Translations under genes and position numbers: made by a program
Origin: Acidobacteriota bacterium
Lineage (GTDB): Bacteria > Acidobacteriota > Terriglobia > Terriglobales > Acidobacteriaceae
NCBI GenBank assembly: GCA_021779935.1
Contig: JAJXZT010000064.1
Location: 126,461-190,460 of the forward strand
Reading direction: 5' to 3'
Length of the DNA stretch: 64,000 nucleotides
The notes under the pieces: generated by a model
Database searches by the model: none
Seen by the model: the letters and a program-made list of their open reading frames with translations, nothing else
Told to the model about the DNA's origin: nothing
In this document: positions 61,112 through 64,000 of the stretch, one piece after another
Position numbering within the stretch: position 1 is the first letter of the stretch
How the letters are laid out: each line of letters begins with the position of its first letter

Positions 61112-62175
61112 GGTGTGTTCCCGCCACGGAGCAGAAATTTCCTTCCAAGCCAGAGGACCGCAAGAATGATTCCGACGCCAAACATCGCGGAGAGCATGTA
61201 GCCGACCGGTTCGCTCCTGATGAACTGCGGCGCATAGTCGGGGAAAGGCGCCGTCCACGCGGACGAAAGCCTGTGCAATCCCTCGGGCACTCCAGCGGGC
61301 AACGTGCGATGTTGTGAGGCGGCAATGATCTTTTCGCGTGCCGCCGCGTCGGCAAAATCCTTGACCGACCACTCGCCCCAGGCGGTGCCTACGGCGAGCA
61401 CGCCAAGCGGAGTCAGGAGCATGAGGGCAGCGAGACCAGCCCAGAGCCGGCCAAGAATCGAGGTACGCGATTCGGTGGCCGCGCCTTCCACCGTCAGTCC
61501 GCTGAAGGGCGCGAGCAGGGAAGCGTCGGAGCGTTGCAGGTAAGCCACAATGCCGCCGGTGATGATGGCCTCGGCGGCTCCCGCAAACGTCAGGTGGCCG
61601 ATCATCATCGCCGGAATCGCAACGCTCAGGGGATAGGGCGCATAGAGCGGAGCACCCATTGCGTCCTTGAAGAGCAACGGTTGGACGCCAAACTCCACTG
61701 CCGCGAACAGGGCCGCGGTGTTGATCGCTACGTAGCCGGCAATCGCCGCCGAAAACATTCGTCTTCGCGACGTCAACGGCGAACGTCCGGCAATCCATCG
61801 GTAGACGAGATATGTCACCAGCGACCCGACAATCGCCATGTTGAAACAATTCGCGCCAAGTGCGGTGATGCCGCCGTCGCCGAAGAAGAACGCCTGGATC
61901 GTGAGCGCCACGGAGATTGCGAGGATGGAACCCCAGGGGCCGAGCACGACGGTGGTCACCCCCATGCCGACGGCATGGCCTGTGGTGCCGCCGGGCAGCG
62001 GCAAGTTGAACATCATGATGACAAAACTGAATGCGGAGAAAACCGAAATCAGGGGAATAACCCGCGTATGAAGCTGTCGCCGAATCTTCCGCAGGGACAC
62101 ATACCAGAACGGAGCCGCTCCGCCGTAAAGTACGACGCAAGTTGCCGGGCTCAGGTATCCATCGGGAATGTGCAT
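61108..62175 (-). CDS. cbiM: Cobalt/nickel-binding S-component CbiM with fused CbiN/PDGLE-like tail
   Basis: Substrate-binding membrane subunit of 355 residues. The N-terminus MHIPDGYLSP supplies the metal-binding amino group and His2, and further ligands lie in GTTGHAVGMG. About seven hydrophobic segments form the CbiM core (to about residue 215). The C-terminal 100 residues (VPEGLHRLSSAWTAPFPDYA, then a last membrane segment) resemble the PDGLE/CbiN part normally made as a separate protein. No cobalamin riboswitch is visible upstream, so nickel is as likely as cobalt. Confidence 0.92.
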   Translation of the reverse strand: MHIPDGYLSPATCVVLYGGAAPFWYVSLRKIRRQLHTRVIPLISVFSAFSFVIMMFNLPLPGGTTGHAVGMGVTTVVLGPWGSILAISVALTIQAFFFGDGGITALGANCFNMAIVGSLVTYLVYRWIAGRSPLTSRRRMFSAAIAGYVAINTAALFAAVEFGVQPLLFKDAMGAPLYAPYPLSVAIPAMMIGHLTFAGAAEAIITGGIVAYLQRSDASLLAPFSGLTVEGAATESRTSILGRLWAGLAALMLLTPLGVLAVGTAWGEWSVKDFADAAAREKIIAASQHRTLPAGVPEGLHRLSSAWTAPFPDYAPQFIRSEPVGYMLSAMFGVGIILAVLWLGRKFLLRGGNTP

Positions 62176-62202
62176 GATCGTTTTGTCCTGATACGAATTC
62201 TA

Positions 62203-62244
62203 AATATACAGACTGTTCGTGTGCGACACGTGAGTTACTTCACG
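62203..62244 (-). promoter_or_regulatory. cbiM promoter with GTGA-N6-TCAC site
   Basis: On the minus strand TATATT (62208-62203) is a good -10, 28 bases before the cbiM ATG. The palindrome CGTGAGTTACTTCACG (62229-62244) is centred about 40 bases before the expected start, the class II position for a CRP-family activator. A second small palindrome, ACAGACTGT (62208-62216), overlaps the -10 edge and could be a BlaI-type operator. Confidence 0.45.
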
Positions 62245-62290
62245 CGATACGGTTGCGGAGGTTGCCCGCGAACCCATACAATCTGTGCCC

Positions 62291-62731
62291 ATGCACAGTT
62301 GGCGCGGTCCCTGGGGCCGCAAGGACAAATACGGCAAGCTCTCCGGGGTGCAGCTTGGCGAACTGGAGAAGGCCGTCATGGAGTTGATGTGGACGCGCGG
62401 CGAATGCACGGTCCGCGATCTGCACGCGGGGTTTGCGCAATCACACGCGTACACAACGATCATGACGACGCTCGACCGGCTGCACAAAAAGGGCCTGCTC
62501 GATCGCCATAAGCAGGGCAAGGCGTTCTGCTATTCGGCGCGGCTCACGAAGCCCGAGCTCGAAGAGGCGATGGCGCGCGACCTGGTCAACATGCTGCTGA
62601 CCGAAGGCAGCGCGCAGAGCCTGCTCTCGTGTTTTGTCGACGCCATCGGCGAGCATGATGCCGAGTTGCTGCGCGAACTGGAAGAGGAAGTTCGCCGCCG
62701 CCGCGCCGGTCTTGAAGAGGAGGGCAAATGA
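62291..62731 (+). CDS. BlaI/MecI/CopY family repressor
   Basis: Winged-helix repressor of 146 residues. Family motifs are LGELEKAVMELMWTRGECTVRDL (about residues 22-44) and SHAYTTIMTTLDRLHKKGLLDRHKQGKAFCYSA (recognition helix and wing), with a dimerisation helix at the C-terminus. It is inactivated by cleavage after a signal from the BlaR1-type protease, whose gene overlaps its stop by 4 bases. Targets in non-resistance settings are often unknown. ATG at 62291 or GTG at 62285 may be the start. Confidence 0.92.
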   Translation: MHSWRGPWGRKDKYGKLSGVQLGELEKAVMELMWTRGECTVRDLHAGFAQSHAYTTIMTTLDRLHKKGLLDRHKQGKAFCYSARLTKPELEEAMARDLVNMLLTEGSAQSLLSCFVDAIGEHDAELLRELEEEVRRRRAGLEEEGK

Positions 62732-63711
62732 CGATGTACACGTTGATCGGCATCTTCATGGCCCTGACTTGCTCCATGTGCTTCGCACTCTGCGTCAGCC
62801 TGCTGCTGAACGCCGCGTGGCCGCTGCTGCGGCGCCTCGGCGGATCGCTCGGGCCGGTGGCCGAGTCGCGCTTCTGGTTTCTTGTCGCCGCCACTCCGGC
62901 GATGGCCGCCGTGATGGCCGCGCTGCTTACGGCGCTTCCTTCTTATATCCGCTACGAACCGCAACCGGCAGAGCGCGAATTGGGCGCGCTGCTGTGGCTG
63001 ACGACGGCGATTGCCATCGGCATCATGCTGCGAGCCGCGTGGAACTTCACGCGGTCGGCATGGCTGCTCAGCCGGATGCCGGCGGTGATGGCGGACGATT
63101 GCTCCGCAAGCGGACGCGCGCGCAAGGCTTCTTACACGCTGGTCAGCAAAAGCGGCGTGCTGGCCGTGTTTGGACTCTTCCGCCAGCGCATCCTCGTCTC
63201 GGAGCAGATCGAACGGATGCTGCATGACGACGAACTGGCGGCCGCGCTGGCGCATGAAGACGCTCACGCGGAGGCGCATCATAACTTTGTCCGGCTGCTG
63301 CTCTGCTTCGCGCTCGATCTCGCGGCCTTCGCGCCGTTCAAGCGCCGGGTGGAACAGGCGTGGCGCGAGGCAATCGAGATGGCCGCCGACCTGACGGCGA
63401 TCCGACGGGGCAACAGCGCCATTTCACTCTCGTCGGCGCTGGTGAAGGTCTCGCGGCAACGGATGCCGGGAGAGATATCTGCGCACCTGGTCTCCGCGTT
63501 CGCACCACAGCGCTGCTCTCATCTCGAACGGCGCGTGCGCAGCCTGCTGGCCTACTGCGGAGACGAACCGAAAGCCTCGTCTCCACGATTCGGAGTGACG
63601 CTACTTGGGTTCGCCGTCGGCCCGGTGTTCCTGCTGACTCTGGCGTTCTTCCTGAGCCGCACGCCAGTGCTCGCCGGAGCGCATCATGTGCTGGAAGCGA
63701 TGATGCGGTAG
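62728..63711 (+). CDS. BlaR1-like M56 family membrane metalloprotease
   Basis: Membrane zinc protease of 327 residues. The active site is HEDAHAEAHHNF, an HExxH motif near residue 177, preceded by the typical VFGLFRQRILVSEQ. Four hydrophobic segments (two early, one around the active site, one near the C-terminus). The penicillin-binding sensor domain of true BlaR1 is absent, so the input signal differs. Together with the overlapping BlaI-type gene it forms a signal-controlled derepression pair, divergent from cbiM. Confidence 0.9.
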   Translation: MTMYTLIGIFMALTCSMCFALCVSLLLNAAWPLLRRLGGSLGPVAESRFWFLVAATPAMAAVMAALLTALPSYIRYEPQPAERELGALLWLTTAIAIGIMLRAAWNFTRSAWLLSRMPAVMADDCSASGRARKASYTLVSKSGVLAVFGLFRQRILVSEQIERMLHDDELAAALAHEDAHAEAHHNFVRLLLCFALDLAAFAPFKRRVEQAWREAIEMAADLTAIRRGNSAISLSSALVKVSRQRMPGEISAHLVSAFAPQRCSHLERRVRSLLAYCGDEPKASSPRFGVTLLGFAVGPVFLLTLAFFLSRTPVLAGAHHVLEAMMR

Positions 63712-63712
63712 A

Positions 63713-63852
63713 CCCACGTTATCGGCCAACAGAAGGCCGCGAACGTGGGGCATCCGAAAGAAGTTTCGAGTTTCCAGTTTCGAGTCTCGAGAAAAGCAAG
63801 GACAACAGCAAAAGCAAAATACCCCACCCTTCGCGATGCTCAGGGTGGGGCA
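63713..63852. repeat. Two palindromic elements and a heptad tract in series
   Basis: First comes CCCACGTTATCG...GAACGTGGGGCATCC (63713-63755), matching 9078-9120 at about 34 of 43 positions. Then the GTTTCGAG heptad tract (63761-63797), then an ACAACAGCAAAAGCAAAA tract. Last is the palindrome CCCCACCCT with AGGGTGGGG (63823-63849). This is the clearest example of the composite extragenic element. Confidence 0.7.
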
Positions 63853-63863
63853 GCCGCAGCAAC

Positions 63864-64000
63864 TTAATAGACGTAAGGCACAAGGCAGCGCGTTGAGCGG
63901 CGATACTCTGCGTATTCCTGCCCGAAGGCTTCCATCAGAGCCGACTCTTCCACGCGAATCCTGTACAACACCACCGCCGTAATCGGCACGACGACCACGA
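63864..64000 (-). CDS. C-terminal end of an isoprenylcysteine methyltransferase-like (ICMT) protein
   Basis: Only the last 44 codons lie in the window, ending in TAA at 63864. The visible end, LYRIRVEESALMEAFGQEYAEYRR, is the conserved C-terminal motif of ICMT/phospholipid methyltransferase-like membrane proteins, with the S-adenosylmethionine-contacting RIRVEE and YAEYRR. The rest of the gene lies beyond the right edge. The bacterial family is mostly uncharacterised. Confidence 0.75.
   Translation of the reverse strand, partial: VVVVPITAVVLYRIRVEESALMEAFGQEYAEYRRSTRCLVPYVY

Noticed and set aside
60293-62140. 615-residue open frame covering cbiQ and most of cbiM
   Set aside because: Only the last 272 residues look like a protein (CbiQ). 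The upstream part is the cbiM gene read in another frame of the same strand.

Overview
The window looks like a chromosomal segment of an acidobacterium of the Terriglobia (Acidobacteriales/Koribacter type). Indicators seen in the sequence are a high-GC genome, an Oar-like TonB-dependent receptor with an N-terminal carboxypeptidase-regulatory-like domain, an S46 dipeptidyl-peptidase, a bacillithiol-type glycosyltransferase (BshA), heme A/cytochrome oxidase assembly genes, an ECF sigma/anti-sigma/DUF4252 operon, and abundant short extragenic repeats. The placement is inference from gene content; no rRNA lies in the window.

Layout. 1-10.4 kb: the 3' part of an S46 peptidase, DNA polymerase IV, an EAL-HDOD signalling protein, a sugar-nucleotide epimerase, an alpha/beta hydrolase, an unrecognised small protein, EPSP synthase and a secreted transglutaminase-like protein, then tRNA-Lys. 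10.5-11.3 kb is a gene-free, hairpin-rich stretch. 11.3-22.5 kb: a three-domain acyl-CoA ligase/carrier/acyltransferase on the minus strand, the TonB receptor behind a perfect inverted repeat, secA, and an RsbRD-like sensor domain. 22.5-32.1 kb: the ECF sigma operon, a GT39-type glycosyltransferase, a CYTH phosphatase, a UbiA prenyltransferase followed by a degenerate MqnE-like protein, then a ribosome-directed pair (an HPF domain fused to a sigma-factor-like module, and a bacterial eRF1-like protein). 32-41 kb: mostly housekeeping (MarC, GlpX, acyl-CoA dehydrogenase, PyrF, RlpA, ThiD, TPR) plus a strongly structured leader before a 59-residue zinc ribbon. 41.2-45.7 kb: a tight minus-strand operon ctaA-ctaB-ABC ATPase-ABC permease-DUF420 with a perfect CRP-type site upstream. 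45.9-57.8 kb: NAD-type isocitrate dehydrogenase, NrdR, a flippase-like membrane protein, lytic transglycosylase, HAD phosphatase, ThrC, an AlaX-like editing protein, a LytS-type kinase, BshA, a YdjC deacetylase and a lone receiver. 58-64 kb: tRNA-Val and tRNA-Asp, an aldo/keto reductase, a cobalt/nickel ECF transporter (cbiMQO) divergent from a BlaI/BlaR1 pair, and the end of an isoprenylcysteine methyltransferase-like gene.

The least ordinary material is: (i) the HPF-sigma fusion next to an eRF1-like protein without GGQ; (ii) an MqnE homologue that has lost the first cysteine of its radical-SAM motif and the middle of its barrel, directly behind a UbiA gene; (iii) modular extragenic repeats (TTTCGAG-type tracts, AGCAACAGC-type tracts, and CCCAC...GTGGGGCA palindromes) recurring across the window and running into the 3' ends of two genes; (iv) GTGA-N6-TCAC sites upstream of both the heme A operon and the cbi operon; and (v) two structured non-coding stretches.
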